A stretch of 61,323 bases of DNA, from contig JANLZB010000052.1 of assembly GCA_031366005.1 (NCBI GenBank), forward strand, positions 1 to 61,323, read 5' to 3'. A model generated the notes under the pieces. That model saw nothing but the letters and a program-made list of their open reading frames with translations, was not told where the DNA came from and ran no database searches. This stretch comes from JANLUX01 sp031366005 (lineage in GTDB: Bacteria > Bacteroidota > Bacteroidia > AKYH767-A > OLB10). How positions within the stretch are numbered: position 1 is the stretch's first letter; each line of letters begins with the position of its first letter. A program made the translations under genes and the position numbers. Of the stretch, positions 36,764 through 45,131 are shown one piece after another.

Positions 36764-37972
36764 TTAAAATAAATAACCCATGCTCAATTCCATAAAATCA
36801 GCCTGGCCGAAATTTGTTTTCACATACCAGCCAACAAATAAATTATGACGTGGATGTAAAACTGCATCACGTAAATAATATTGAAATCCGAGTCGTGCTG
36901 TCAGCCATGTTTTTAACCATGCTTTTGTATCTCCTTCAGGATAGAAATCATCATACCTATCATGATAAAACGGATTGTATAAATAAAGTCCGCCCTGCGT
37001 AACCATGCTCACATGTCCGAATAAAAATTCATTGCCCAGCATTAGTAATCCTGCAAAAGATTTTTCACGTTGTCTGGTTTCATAATAATCCTGGCTGGTG
37101 ATAAAATCATAGACACCGGTATTATAATAACCTTCAAGGCCTGCATGCCATCTTGCAACGTGTGAATAATTTTTGTGAATGAAAAAACTTGCGAGATAGA
37201 TTGGATATTTAGGACCATTAACCGGACCGGTGGATGAGCCCTGTTCATTATGACCTAACGACAAACGTGCAGCGAAATGAATTTTTTTATTTGTGTTTAT
37301 TGATTCTTCAACATCTTGTGTAAGAACAACAGGAACGGGTTTGTATTTAATACTCAAACCGAAAACAGGAAGGTTTACTCCAAGATTCGGCAACTGATAA
37401 TGACCATTGCTCGCATGTAAGATTCCATAATTGGCAAGAATAGAAAAAAACGGATTCACATGATATTCCAATGACAACCTCGCACTTGCCAGCGGAGTGA
37501 CGGAAGAACCAATCGTAATATTTTCAGAATTATTTTTTTCATCGTAAGGTTTAGAGAAATAAGCAACACCGAACAATGCCTGCTCACTTATCGTGAAACG
37601 ATTGCTTAATGATTGTGACCAGCGAAAACCTGATGACACTCCATAAAATTTGCCTAAAACTTTTTTATTACCAAGATCTCCATACCAAGCCTGTAATGTA
37701 ACCTCAGGATAAAAATAATTACGATGCCACGATTTTTTACCAGTCAGTTTTTTATAATATGATGCATTCAATAAAACACTTCTTTCCCGATCAGGAAATA
37801 CAGGATAATTTTTTACAACTTTTCCACTATTAACACCAATTTCAAAAGCGCTGTTTTGAAAACGCGTTTGTCCATTACAAAAAAAAATATTACCGAAAAG
37901 AAATATCAGCAAACAAACTCGAACAATTGCTTCACTCTCCCTTGGAGAGGGGCAGGGAGTGAGGCGAATCAT
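36764..37972 (-). CDS. Outer-membrane acyloxyacyl hydrolase / PagL-like protein
   Basis: A 402-residue predicted outer-membrane barrel. A hydrophobic segment VCLLIFLFGNIFFC acts as signal sequence and is followed by alternating amphipathic strands, with FFSILANYGILHASNGHY carrying the His-Ala/Ser-Asn motif typical of PagL-type lipid A 3-O-deacylases and their relatives. Length is longer than canonical PagL. Its ATG overlaps the tpiA stop (ATGA), so it follows tpiA in the same transcript. The first 15 residues (IRLTPCPSPRES) are encoded by a dispersed palindromic repeat. Activity on lipid A is inferred. Confidence 0.7.
   Translation of the reverse strand: MIRLTPCPSPRESEAIVRVCLLIFLFGNIFFCNGQTRFQNSAFEIGVNSGKVVKNYPVFPDRERSVLLNASYYKKLTGKKSWHRNYFYPEVTLQAWYGDLGNKKVLGKFYGVSSGFRWSQSLSNRFTISEQALFGVAYFSKPYDEKNNSENITIGSSVTPLASARLSLEYHVNPFFSILANYGILHASNGHYQLPNLGVNLPVFGLSIKYKPVPVVLTQDVEESINTNKKIHFAARLSLGHNEQGSSTGPVNGPKYPIYLASFFIHKNYSHVARWHAGLEGYYNTGVYDFITSQDYYETRQREKSFAGLLMLGNEFLFGHVSMVTQGGLYLYNPFYHDRYDDFYPEGDTKAWLKTWLTARLGFQYYLRDAVLHPRHNLFVGWYVKTNFGQADFMELSMGYLF
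37931..37965. repeat. Dispersed palindromic element at the 5' end of the PagL-like gene
   Basis: The core CTCTCC-CTT-GGAGAG sits within arms ttcactc/gagtga. It encodes residues 3-14 of the PagL-like protein. A related core, CCCTCTCC-TTT-GGAGAGGG, lies inside another gene at 47918-47936. Confidence 0.65.
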
Positions 37973-38730
37973 CCGAAACTTTTGATGATAGCAACAAAAC
38001 TCTCTGCCTTCAAAGATGCACCACCAATCAAACCTCCATCCACATCAGCCAATGCAAATAATTCTTTTGCGTTTTTTTCATTGCAGCTTCCTCCATATAA
38101 AATGGAAATTTCATCAGCAACAGGTTCACCATACTTTTTCGAAACAATGTCGCGGATAAATTTGTGCATTTCCTGGGCTTGTTCCGATGATGCTGTCACA
38201 CCAGTTCCGATTGCCCATACAGGCTCGTATGCAATTACTGTTTTTGTAAAATCAGAAGCAGCAAGATGAAACAATCCATTGGTCAACTGTTCATTAATAA
38301 CCTCAAAATGTTTTTTGCTTTCACGTTGTTGCAAGGTTTCACCACAACAAAAAATGGGCTGAAGATTATTTTCCAAAGACAGTTTTACTTTTTCAGCAAG
38401 CATTGCATCTGTTTCATTAAAGTAACTTCTTCGCTCCGAATGTCCGATGATGATAGCCGAACCTCCGATTGATTTTATCATCGCTGCTGAAATCTCACCC
38501 GTAAAAGCTCCTGATTTTTTATCTGAACAATTTTGTGCTGATACTGAAATACTTTTCTCATTTTTAGTAATCTCCATTACATTACTCAAATGAATAAATG
38601 GCGGAGCAAGAATTACAGATGCAGTAATTTTTTCATCAATCAAAAGCTTAACAATTTCTGACGCTAAAGCATTTGCCTCCTCTTTCAACGTGTTCATTTT
38701 CCAGTTTCCTGCAACAATTTTTTTCCTCAT
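37969..38730 (-). CDS. tpiA: Triosephosphate isomerase
   Basis: A 253-residue TIM barrel interconverting dihydroxyacetone phosphate and glyceraldehyde 3-phosphate. AGNWKMN with the active-site Lys starts the protein, GHSERR carries the electrophilic His, and AYEPVWAIGTG holds the catalytic Glu and flexible loop. GGSCNEKN and GGLIGGASL bind phosphate. I start at MRKKIVAGNW; a longer frame upstream adds 31 unrelated residues. A near-match -7 box (TATCTTCG, 38738-38745) is eight bases upstream. The PagL-like gene overlaps its stop by four bases. Confidence 0.96.
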   Translation of the reverse strand: MRKKIVAGNWKMNTLKEEANALASEIVKLLIDEKITASVILAPPFIHLSNVMEITKNEKSISVSAQNCSDKKSGAFTGEISAAMIKSIGGSAIIIGHSERRSYFNETDAMLAEKVKLSLENNLQPIFCCGETLQQRESKKHFEVINEQLTNGLFHLAASDFTKTVIAYEPVWAIGTGVTASSEQAQEMHKFIRDIVSKKYGEPVADEISILYGGSCNEKNAKELFALADVDGGLIGGASLKAESFVAIIKSFG

Positions 38731-38929
38731 AACACTGCGAAGATAAATTAAGTCCCTTGTCATCCTGAAAGGAACTTGTGTAATAGTAGCACCAAAGTTG
38801 AGTGACGAAAAAAGGTTGATCAACGCACCACTGCTAAATGAACGCCATATTAAACAGCGTTACAACTGCTATTGCACAAATTCCTTTCATGATGATCGTT
38901 AGCTGGTGTTGCGGGACACCACCTTTCAC

Positions 38930-38937
38930 TAATTTTG
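38930..38937 (+). promoter_or_regulatory. -7 promoter box for truA
   Basis: TAATTTTG, a perfect TAnnTTTG match, ends six bases before the truA ATG, as in lysA, so the mRNA is probably leaderless. The TTG inside the box is in frame and can be mistaken for a start. Confidence 0.6.
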
Positions 38938-38943
38938 CCGCCT

Positions 38944-39723
38944 ATGCCCCGTTATTTTCTTGAACTTTCCTTTAAAGGAACCAAATTCAGTGGCTGGCAA
39001 ATCCAGGATAATGCAAACTCCGTTCAGGCTGAAATTAATAAGGCATTAACAATTTTATGCGGTGCTGACACTGAGTGTACCGGTTGCGGACGTACAGATA
39101 CAGGTGTTCATGCATTGCAATTTTTCGCACATTTTGATACGGCTATAATTGAAGATGAAAAACAATTTTTATTTCAGTTGAATTCCATTCTTCCGATTGA
39201 CATTGTTATTCATCAATTGCATGCATTGCATGATGATGCACATGCCCGTTATGATGCAACTGCGCGTACCTATCAATATTTTATACATCAGAAAAAAAAC
39301 CCTTTCATCAACGAATATTCCTGGCACAGAAGTTATGATTTTGATTTAGAGAAAATGAATGATGCATGTAAACTATTATTTGAGCACCATGATTTCAGTT
39401 GTTTCAGTAAAAGCAATAACCAGCAAAAAACAAATCTTTGCAATATTGAATACGCAAACTGGTCAAAGCAAAATGAAATTATTGTTTTCACGATAACTGC
39501 AAATCGTTTTCTGCGTGGAATGGTAAGAGCAATTGTAGGAACTATGTTACAGGTTGGAACCGATAAAATGAGTAATAAAGAATTCAACGAAGTATTAAAA
39601 CAAGGTGACAGAAAAGAAGCCGGTGCGTCAGTACCTGCTCACGGTTTGTTCCTCACCAAAATTTCTTATCCATACTTGCAATCCTCGAAACAACCTTTGA
39701 CGTTTTTTGATTTGATAAAGTGA
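38944..39723 (+). CDS. truA: tRNA pseudouridine synthase A (38-40)
   Basis: A 259-residue enzyme that converts U38-U40 of tRNA anticodon arms to pseudouridine. The catalytic aspartate is in CGRTDTGVHA (about residue 50). LSFKGTKFSGWQIQ opens the fold, and FLRGMVRAIVGTML is the conserved C-terminal helix. I start at MPRYFLELSF; the TTG nine bases upstream lies in the -7 box. Length is normal. It stands between tpiA (divergent) and an ABC exporter (same strand, 82 bases downstream). Confidence 0.94.
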   Translation: MPRYFLELSFKGTKFSGWQIQDNANSVQAEINKALTILCGADTECTGCGRTDTGVHALQFFAHFDTAIIEDEKQFLFQLNSILPIDIVIHQLHALHDDAHARYDATARTYQYFIHQKKNPFINEYSWHRSYDFDLEKMNDACKLLFEHHDFSCFSKSNNQQKTNLCNIEYANWSKQNEIIVFTITANRFLRGMVRAIVGTMLQVGTDKMSNKEFNEVLKQGDRKEAGASVPAHGLFLTKISYPYLQSSKQPLTFFDLIK

Positions 39724-39732
39724 ATATGTAAT

Positions 39733-39756
39733 AGATGCTTCGTACCTCAGCATGAC
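39733..39756. repeat. One-armed relative of the gtcatgctg palindromic element
   Basis: The sequence agatgcttcg..cagcatgac resembles one arm of the element at 18250-18317. No matching second arm is present. Confidence 0.5.
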
Positions 39757-39761
39757 AAAAT

Positions 39762-39802
39762 AAATTAGCACATCAACACATTAGAAAATTAGCACATCAA
39801 CA
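39762..39802. repeat. Two direct copies of aaattagcacatcaaca
   Basis: Seventeen-base direct repeats at 39762-39778 and 39786-39802 lie just before the ABC exporter start. They look like a short AT-rich dispersed repeat. No regulatory role is claimed. Confidence 0.6.
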
Positions 39803-39805
39803 AGA

Positions 39806-41644
39806 ATGAGTGAAGTAACCGGAAAAGCTTTTGACAGTCATTTATTAAAACGAGTTTTTGTTTTCACAAAATCTTATCGAAGCACTTTTTATACTGCAGT
39901 TGTATTAACAATCATCATTGCCTGCCTTGCACCATTACGTCCTTTTATTACACAATATACATTAGATCATAATGTGGCAATGAGTGATCCGGCAGGATTA
40001 CGCAACATGACTATTCTGATGATTGTTTTATTGTTGCTGCAATCTTTTCTTCAATACAATCACTCACTGCTCACCAATCTTATCGGACAAAAAGTAATTA
40101 AAGACATGCGAGTAAAACTTTTTGATCGTATGATTAATTTCCGTTTATCTTATTTTGATAAAACTCCCGTTGGCACAACAGTGACAAGAAGTGTGAGTGA
40201 TATGGAAACGATTGCAGATATTTTTTCGGAGGGATTAATTGTGATTATTGGCGACATACTTCAATTAGTGGTAATTATCGGTGTGATGTTTTATACTGAT
40301 TGGCGGTTGGCATTGATCAGCTTAAGCACTATTCCTTTTTTATTGATTGCAACCAATGTTTTTAAGAATAAAATCAAAGAAACATTTAATGATGTACGTA
40401 CTGCTGTTGCACATCTCAATTCTTTCGTGCAGGAACATTTAACAGGAATGCGTATTGTACAGATTTTCAATCGCGAGAAAGAAGAGTTTAATCGTTTTGA
40501 TAAAATCAACCAGGAACATCGTGATGCCAATGTACGTTCTGTCTGGTATTACAGTATTTTTTTTCCGGTAGTAGAAATTCTCTCTGCTATTTCAATCGGT
40601 TTAATTGTGTGGTGGGGAGCAGGCGGTGTGGTGCGTGAGGAAGTAACTTTTGGAAACTTAGTTGCATTTATTATGTACATCAACTTATTGTTTCGACCGA
40701 TACGTGAGCTGGCTGATAAGTTTAACACATTGCAAATGGGAATGGTTAGCTCTGAACGGATTTTTAAAGTGATGGATGAAGATCAGCTCACAGATACCGG
40801 AGGCAATTACAATCCTGATCGCGTAAAAGGTGAGATTGAATTTAAAGAGGTGTGGTTTGCTTATGATTTCAAATCAACTCAAACAACCAAACAATTCTCG
40901 CCTCGGTTGGTGTCCTCACCAACCGAAACGGAACCCAACTGGGTATTACGCAATGTTAGTTTTAAAGTAAATGCAGGAGAAACAGTTGCGTTTGTAGGAG
41001 CAACAGGTGCAGGTAAATCCACCATCATTGCACTGCTTAATCGTTTTTATGAAATAAGTAAAGGCAGTATTTTAATTGATGGTATTGACATTCGTGAATA
41101 CAATATTGATGCATTGCGAAAGCAAGTTGCCGTTGTATTGCAGGATGTATTTTTATTTTCTGATACGATTGCAAATAACATCACGCTTTCCAATCCCGAA
41201 ATTTCAATTTCTCAAATCCGCGAAGCTGCCAAACAAGTGGGTGCAGATATTTTTATTGAACGACTGCCCGACACTTATAATTTCAATGTGCAGGAACGTG
41301 GAGGAATGTTATCACACGGACAGCGCCAATTACTTGCATTTATACGCGCTCAACTTTACCAACCTGCGATACTTGTTTTGGATGAAGCCACTTCCTCTGT
41401 TGATTCAGAAACCGAAGAATTAATTACACGCGCTACACTGGCTGTAACTGCTAACCGGACTTCCATTGTTATAGCACACCGCCTTGCCACTATACAAAAC
41501 GCTGATCGTATAATGGTGATGGATCATGGTGAATTAATTGAAAGCGGAACACACCAGCAGCTTTTGGAAAAAGGTGGAGTTTATAAAGTTTTGTTTGAGA
41601 TACAGTTTAAGCATTTGGCTGAGATAGAATCCAAAAACAATTAA
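39806..41644 (+). CDS. ABC exporter, fused permease and ATPase (MsbA-like)
   Basis: A 612-residue half-transporter that dimerises in the inner membrane. Six helices (about 1-320) precede the ATPase domain with Walker A GATGAGKST, Q-loop VLQDVFLF, signature SHGQRQ, Walker B ILVLDEATSSVD and switch His in IVIAHRL. The signature is SHGQR, not the usual LSGGQ, but MLSHGQRQL is typical of this MsbA-like Bacteroidota subgroup. About 25 extra residues (FKSTQTTKQFSPRLVSSPTE) interrupt the first strand of the ATPase domain and are encoded partly by a palindromic repeat. Substrate unknown; lipid or peptide export is likely. Confidence 0.9.
   Translation: MSEVTGKAFDSHLLKRVFVFTKSYRSTFYTAVVLTIIIACLAPLRPFITQYTLDHNVAMSDPAGLRNMTILMIVLLLLQSFLQYNHSLLTNLIGQKVIKDMRVKLFDRMINFRLSYFDKTPVGTTVTRSVSDMETIADIFSEGLIVIIGDILQLVVIIGVMFYTDWRLALISLSTIPFLLIATNVFKNKIKETFNDVRTAVAHLNSFVQEHLTGMRIVQIFNREKEEFNRFDKINQEHRDANVRSVWYYSIFFPVVEILSAISIGLIVWWGAGGVVREEVTFGNLVAFIMYINLLFRPIRELADKFNTLQMGMVSSERIFKVMDEDQLTDTGGNYNPDRVKGEIEFKEVWFAYDFKSTQTTKQFSPRLVSSPTETEPNWVLRNVSFKVNAGETVAFVGATGAGKSTIIALLNRFYEISKGSILIDGIDIREYNIDALRKQVAVVLQDVFLFSDTIANNITLSNPEISISQIREAAKQVGADIFIERLPDTYNFNVQERGGMLSHGQRQLLAFIRAQLYQPAILVLDEATSSVDSETEELITRATLAVTANRTSIVIAHRLATIQNADRIMVMDHGELIESGTHQQLLEKGGVYKVLFEIQFKHLAEIESKNN
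40903..40926. repeat. Perfect palindrome inside the ABC exporter gene
   Basis: Ten-base perfect arms, TCGGTTGGTG and CACCAACCGA, around a TCCT loop, in frame. They code for the middle of an insert absent from the usual start of the ATPase domain. Confidence 0.75.
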
Positions 41645-41652
41645 TAAAAAAC

Positions 41653-43527
41653 TTACTTCCTCCTCTCAATCACCATCAAAGCACCTTTCGCCTGCTCATT
41701 AGCTGGATTTAGTTCCAGAGTTTTTTGGAAAAATAATTTCGCTTTATCAAAATCATTAATGGTAAAATAAGCGCCACCTAAATTGTAAGCAATCTCAGCG
41801 TTAAGTGAATCATACTGATATGCTTTTAATAGATTACTAATGCTTTCCTCGTAATTTTTTTCCATTCCTTTTTTCATTCCGATAGTAAAATAATGACCTG
41901 CTAAATCTTTGTCATATAACTTTATGTTACTATTAAGCGGATTTATTTTTCTTGCACGATTCCACCATATTTCTGCAGAATCATAATTCTCCTCCCATGA
42001 ATATATCACACCAATGTTCAGGTAACCATCAGGATAACGAGGATAAATATTTATTGCTTTTAAATAATAAGCTTTTGCAGAATCGAGATATTGTTTGCGT
42101 TGAACACCCTTCAGGTTTTGTGCTGTTTCAAGATAAGCAAGTCCGGCATTCAGGTTGGCTTTTGCATTATTGGGAACTGATTTTACATCTGCTATAAAAA
42201 GTGTGTGATTATCTTTCCAATCATAACAACGAATTACATTTCTGTAAACTGATAGTAATAACAGGATTGCTAATAAAGAGTAGCCGGTTGTTAATATAAT
42301 TTTAGGAGGTAAAGATTTAGATAAATACAAATAAACATCATGACATAATTTTCCGCAAACAATGCAAATGCCAAGCGAAGGGATAAACATAAATCGTTCT
42401 GCCAATGGAGCGCCTATATTGAAAAATAAATTGGATAAAATAGAAAACGTAATAAAATAAAAAAGTATCCCGAATGAATACAATGATTTTCTTTTCAGAT
42501 AAACAATTGCAATTATTATCAAACACAAATGCAGAGCTATTGAAAACAATACCCTCCAGTCAGCAAAATCGGTTGCCGGAATTTGATTGTAGTTATAATC
42601 GTATGATAAATGAATTGGAAGAAATATTAGTTTCAGATAAATCAGCCATGTCAATAAAACAGTGGCATAATGTTGAGAAACGCTCATCATCACAAAAGGA
42701 TTATTGAAAAGATCGTGACTGATGGTGCCGTTATTGTTTTTTGTTGCTTCGTAGCGAAGCAGAATAAAAATTACTGATACTATTAAATAAGGGAAACAGG
42801 TTCTTAAAATTTTCCTGACGGAATAGCTGGTAAAGCAATAAAGTACCAAAGCAACAACTGGCAAAAAAGTAATAGCGGTTTCTTTACTTAATTGTGAGAG
42901 AAAAAACAAGGTTGAAGAAAAAAATAATGAGGTAAGTTTTTCCGTGCGTACATAAACAAATAATTGCTGCAATGACAAAAGAAAGAAAAGCAAACACATG
43001 ATATCATCTCTGCCTTTAATATTAATTACAGGTTCACTGTGAATAGGCAACACCATAAAAAACAATGCAATTCCAAATGCAAGTGAATCGTTTTTTACCA
43101 AATGTTGTTTTAATAAACGGAACAAAACAATTCCACTTAATGCATACAACAACACGTTAATTAAATGTGAAAGAAAAGCAGAATTCCCAAACAGCTGGTG
43201 TTCTATTGCAAAAGATACGAGACTCAGCGGACGATAACGCCCACCTGCAAGTACCATAATATTTGCATCAGTCATTCCTGCAAAAGTGTCCTTACTGAAA
43301 ATATTTCCGATACCTGCAAACCCGTCCTGCACAAACTTGTTTTTTACAAGAACTATAAAATCATCCAGTGCATAACCATTCATTAGAGAAGAACCGTAGC
43401 AGATAAAAACAATAATAAAAAGTAAAACACTTTCCCTGGAAAGAAAAATTGATTCCTTTTTTTTAACATTTAGCTCAACAGGAATATTGGTGTTCGGCTT
43501 AATGTTAGATTTATTTTGCTTCTTCAT
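41653..43527 (-). CDS. TMTC-like membrane protein with TPR domain
   Basis: A 624-residue protein: about ten membrane helices (about 30-440) then four to five tetratricopeptide repeats (about 450-620; AKANLNAGLAYLE, YPDGYLNIGVIYS, AEIAYNLGGAYF). The first large loop holds GRYRPLSLVSFAIEHQLF and a later one NIKGRDDIMCLLFFLL. Both resemble the YRPL and GR(A/D)-E/D motifs of TMTC O-mannosyltransferases, a GT-C family. A role in transferring a sugar from a lipid carrier to proteins is therefore plausible but inferred. It converges on the ABC exporter and lies upstream of nothing obviously related. Confidence 0.78.
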   Translation of the reverse strand: MKKQNKSNIKPNTNIPVELNVKKKESIFLSRESVLLFIIVFICYGSSLMNGYALDDFIVLVKNKFVQDGFAGIGNIFSKDTFAGMTDANIMVLAGGRYRPLSLVSFAIEHQLFGNSAFLSHLINVLLYALSGIVLFRLLKQHLVKNDSLAFGIALFFMVLPIHSEPVINIKGRDDIMCLLFFLLSLQQLFVYVRTEKLTSLFFSSTLFFLSQLSKETAITFLPVVALVLYCFTSYSVRKILRTCFPYLIVSVIFILLRYEATKNNNGTISHDLFNNPFVMMSVSQHYATVLLTWLIYLKLIFLPIHLSYDYNYNQIPATDFADWRVLFSIALHLCLIIIAIVYLKRKSLYSFGILFYFITFSILSNLFFNIGAPLAERFMFIPSLGICIVCGKLCHDVYLYLSKSLPPKIILTTGYSLLAILLLLSVYRNVIRCYDWKDNHTLFIADVKSVPNNAKANLNAGLAYLETAQNLKGVQRKQYLDSAKAYYLKAINIYPRYPDGYLNIGVIYSWEENYDSAEIWWNRARKINPLNSNIKLYDKDLAGHYFTIGMKKGMEKNYEESISNLLKAYQYDSLNAEIAYNLGGAYFTINDFDKAKLFFQKTLELNPANEQAKGALMVIERRK

Positions 43528-43554
43528 TAAACTTTAAAATTTAAAATGATTGAG

Positions 43555-43974
43555 TCATTTCTTTACAAAATATTCCACCGCCAGTTCATAAACCATCAAT
43601 CCCAACCCGGTAATAATTCCTTTGCAATGTTTAGATAAAAGACTTTGATGTCGGTATTCCTCCCGTGCAAAAACATTGGAGATGTGAACTTCAATAACAG
43701 GAGATTTTATTGCAGCTACAGCATCAGCAATTGCAACGGATGTATGTGTATAACCTCCTGCATTTAAAATAATTCCATCAGCACTAAAACCGCAGCGATG
43801 CAATTCATTAATAATTTCTCCTTCCACATTGCTCTGAAAATAATTAATGGTGATAGCAGAATATTTTTTTCTTAACTCTTCAAGATAGGTTTCAAAATTT
43901 TTATTTCCGTAAACATCGGGTTCACGTGTTCCTAACAAATTAAGATTGGGTCCGTTGATAATTTGTATTGTCAT
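43555..43974 (-). CDS. aroQ: 3-dehydroquinate dehydratase, type II
   Basis: A 139-residue dodecameric enzyme of the shikimate pathway that removes water from 3-dehydroquinate. INGPNLNLLGTREPDVYG carries the active-site Arg and Tyr. FQSNVEGEII, NAGGYTHTSVAI, EVHISNVFAREEYRHQS with the catalytic His, and GLGLMVYELA complete the family pattern. The gene is alone and divergent from xerD. The last residues of the C-terminus are somewhat shorter than the longest homologues, but all active-site blocks are present. Confidence 0.95.
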   Translation of the reverse strand: MTIQIINGPNLNLLGTREPDVYGNKNFETYLEELRKKYSAITINYFQSNVEGEIINELHRCGFSADGIILNAGGYTHTSVAIADAVAAIKSPVIEVHISNVFAREEYRHQSLLSKHCKGIITGLGLMVYELAVEYFVKK

Positions 43975-44000
43975 AGATTAAATCAATATAAACAACGTTC

Positions 44001-44008
44001 TACTTTTG
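44001..44008 (+). promoter_or_regulatory. -7 promoter box for xerD
   Basis: TACTTTTG, a perfect TAnnTTTG match, lies 95 bases upstream of the xerD ATG. The leader is filled by ATTCGT-rich repeats. Confidence 0.45.
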
Positions 44009-44018
44009 GATGCAAACA

Positions 44019-44094
44019 TATTCGTGACATTCGTATCTCATTCGTTAATTAGTATGCATCATTCGCAACATTCGTTCCCGATACATCGGGATCG
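44019..44094. repeat. Irregular CATTCGT repeats and short palindrome in the xerD leader
   Basis: Five copies of (C)ATTCGT/ATTCGC occur within about 55 bases, followed by the palindrome TCCCGAT-AC-ATCGGGA (44076-44091), which is shared with 25015. Repeat-derived sequence makes up most of the leader. Confidence 0.6.
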
Positions 44095-44103
44095 TTAATT
44101 ATA

Positions 44104-45003
44104 ATGCACTGGCAAAGTTATATCAAAGGATTTAAGAGCTATCTGCAATTAGAGCGTTCGCTTTCACCTAACTCTATTGAGTCATATTTACGCGACACCG
44201 AAAAGCTTGCACAGTTTGTTGCATACAAGGAATTAAACATTCAACCTGAAGCGGTAAAGCATGAACTGCTCGAAGAATTTTTAGGATGGCTGTATGAACT
44301 CGGCATGGTAGCCCGAAGCCAGGCACGTGTGCTTTCAGGAATCAAAGCATTTTATAAATACCTGTTAATTGAAAATGTGATCAGCGATGATCCGACCGAA
44401 TTATTGGATGGTCCGCGTATTGGTCAGAAGCTGCCGGAATTTTTATCAGTGGATGAAATCAATCTGCTGATCGCGGCCATTGACCGCAGCAAGCCGGAAG
44501 GCGAACGCAACAAAGCAATTATTGAAACCATTTACAGTTGTGGTTTGCGTGTGTCTGAACTGGTGAATTTAAAAATCAGCAATACATTTCTTGATATTGG
44601 TTTTGTAAAAGTGATTGGTAAAGGAAACAAAGAACGCATTGTTCCCATGGGTGGAGCTGCTATTAAACAAATTATTATTTACAAAGAAACCTATCGCAAT
44701 CACCATATAATAAAGCCAGGTAACGAAGATTTTTTGTTCATCAACAATCGCGGAGCAAAACTTACACGCGAAATGATTTTTTTAATCGTAAAAGATCTTG
44801 TAAAAAAAACTGGTTTGAAAAAAACAATCAGTCCGCACACATTCCGTCACTCGTTCGCTACACATTTAATTGAAGGAGGTGCTGACTTAAGAGCGGTGCA
44901 GGAAATGTTAGGTCATAGCAGCATCACTACTACTGAGATTTACACACATCTTGATCGTGATTATCTGCGATCAGCTATTCTGCAGTTTCATCCGAGGGCG
45001 TAG
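44104..45003 (+). CDS. xerD: Tyrosine recombinase XerC/XerD
   Basis: A 299-residue site-specific recombinase that resolves chromosome dimers at dif. The N-terminal SAM-like DNA-binding domain (LERSLSPNSIESYLRDT) precedes the catalytic domain. The catalytic residues are Arg in YSCGLRVSELVNL, Lys in IGKGNKERIVP, HxxR in SPHTFRHSFATHL, His in MLGHSSITTTE and the nucleophile Tyr in IYTHLDRDYLR. Its length and layout match chromosomal Xer proteins, and nothing nearby suggests a phage or island integrase. Whether it is XerC or XerD cannot be told. Confidence 0.93.
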   Translation: MHWQSYIKGFKSYLQLERSLSPNSIESYLRDTEKLAQFVAYKELNIQPEAVKHELLEEFLGWLYELGMVARSQARVLSGIKAFYKYLLIENVISDDPTELLDGPRIGQKLPEFLSVDEINLLIAAIDRSKPEGERNKAIIETIYSCGLRVSELVNLKISNTFLDIGFVKVIGKGNKERIVPMGGAAIKQIIIYKETYRNHHIIKPGNEDFLFINNRGAKLTREMIFLIVKDLVKKTGLKKTISPHTFRHSFATHLIEGGADLRAVQEMLGHSSITTTEIYTHLDRDYLRSAILQFHPRA

Positions 45004-45011
45004 GTTTATAA

Positions 45012-45075
45012 CGTCATTGCGAGGAACGAAGCAATCTCATGCTATGAAAAGATAGCTTCGTTCCTCGCAATGACG
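45012..45075. repeat. Dispersed palindromic element after xerD
   Basis: Arms cgtcattgcgaggaacgaag and their inverse, about 21 bases with near-perfect pairing, flank a loop of about 20 bases. It lies between xerD and the reductase gene. No U-run follows, so it is classed as a dispersed repeat, though it could slow transcription. Confidence 0.75.
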
Positions 45076-45131
45076 CCATTAAAACTTTTTTTCTACATTT
45101 ACCCCATACCTCTAAAAATCATATTCTACTT

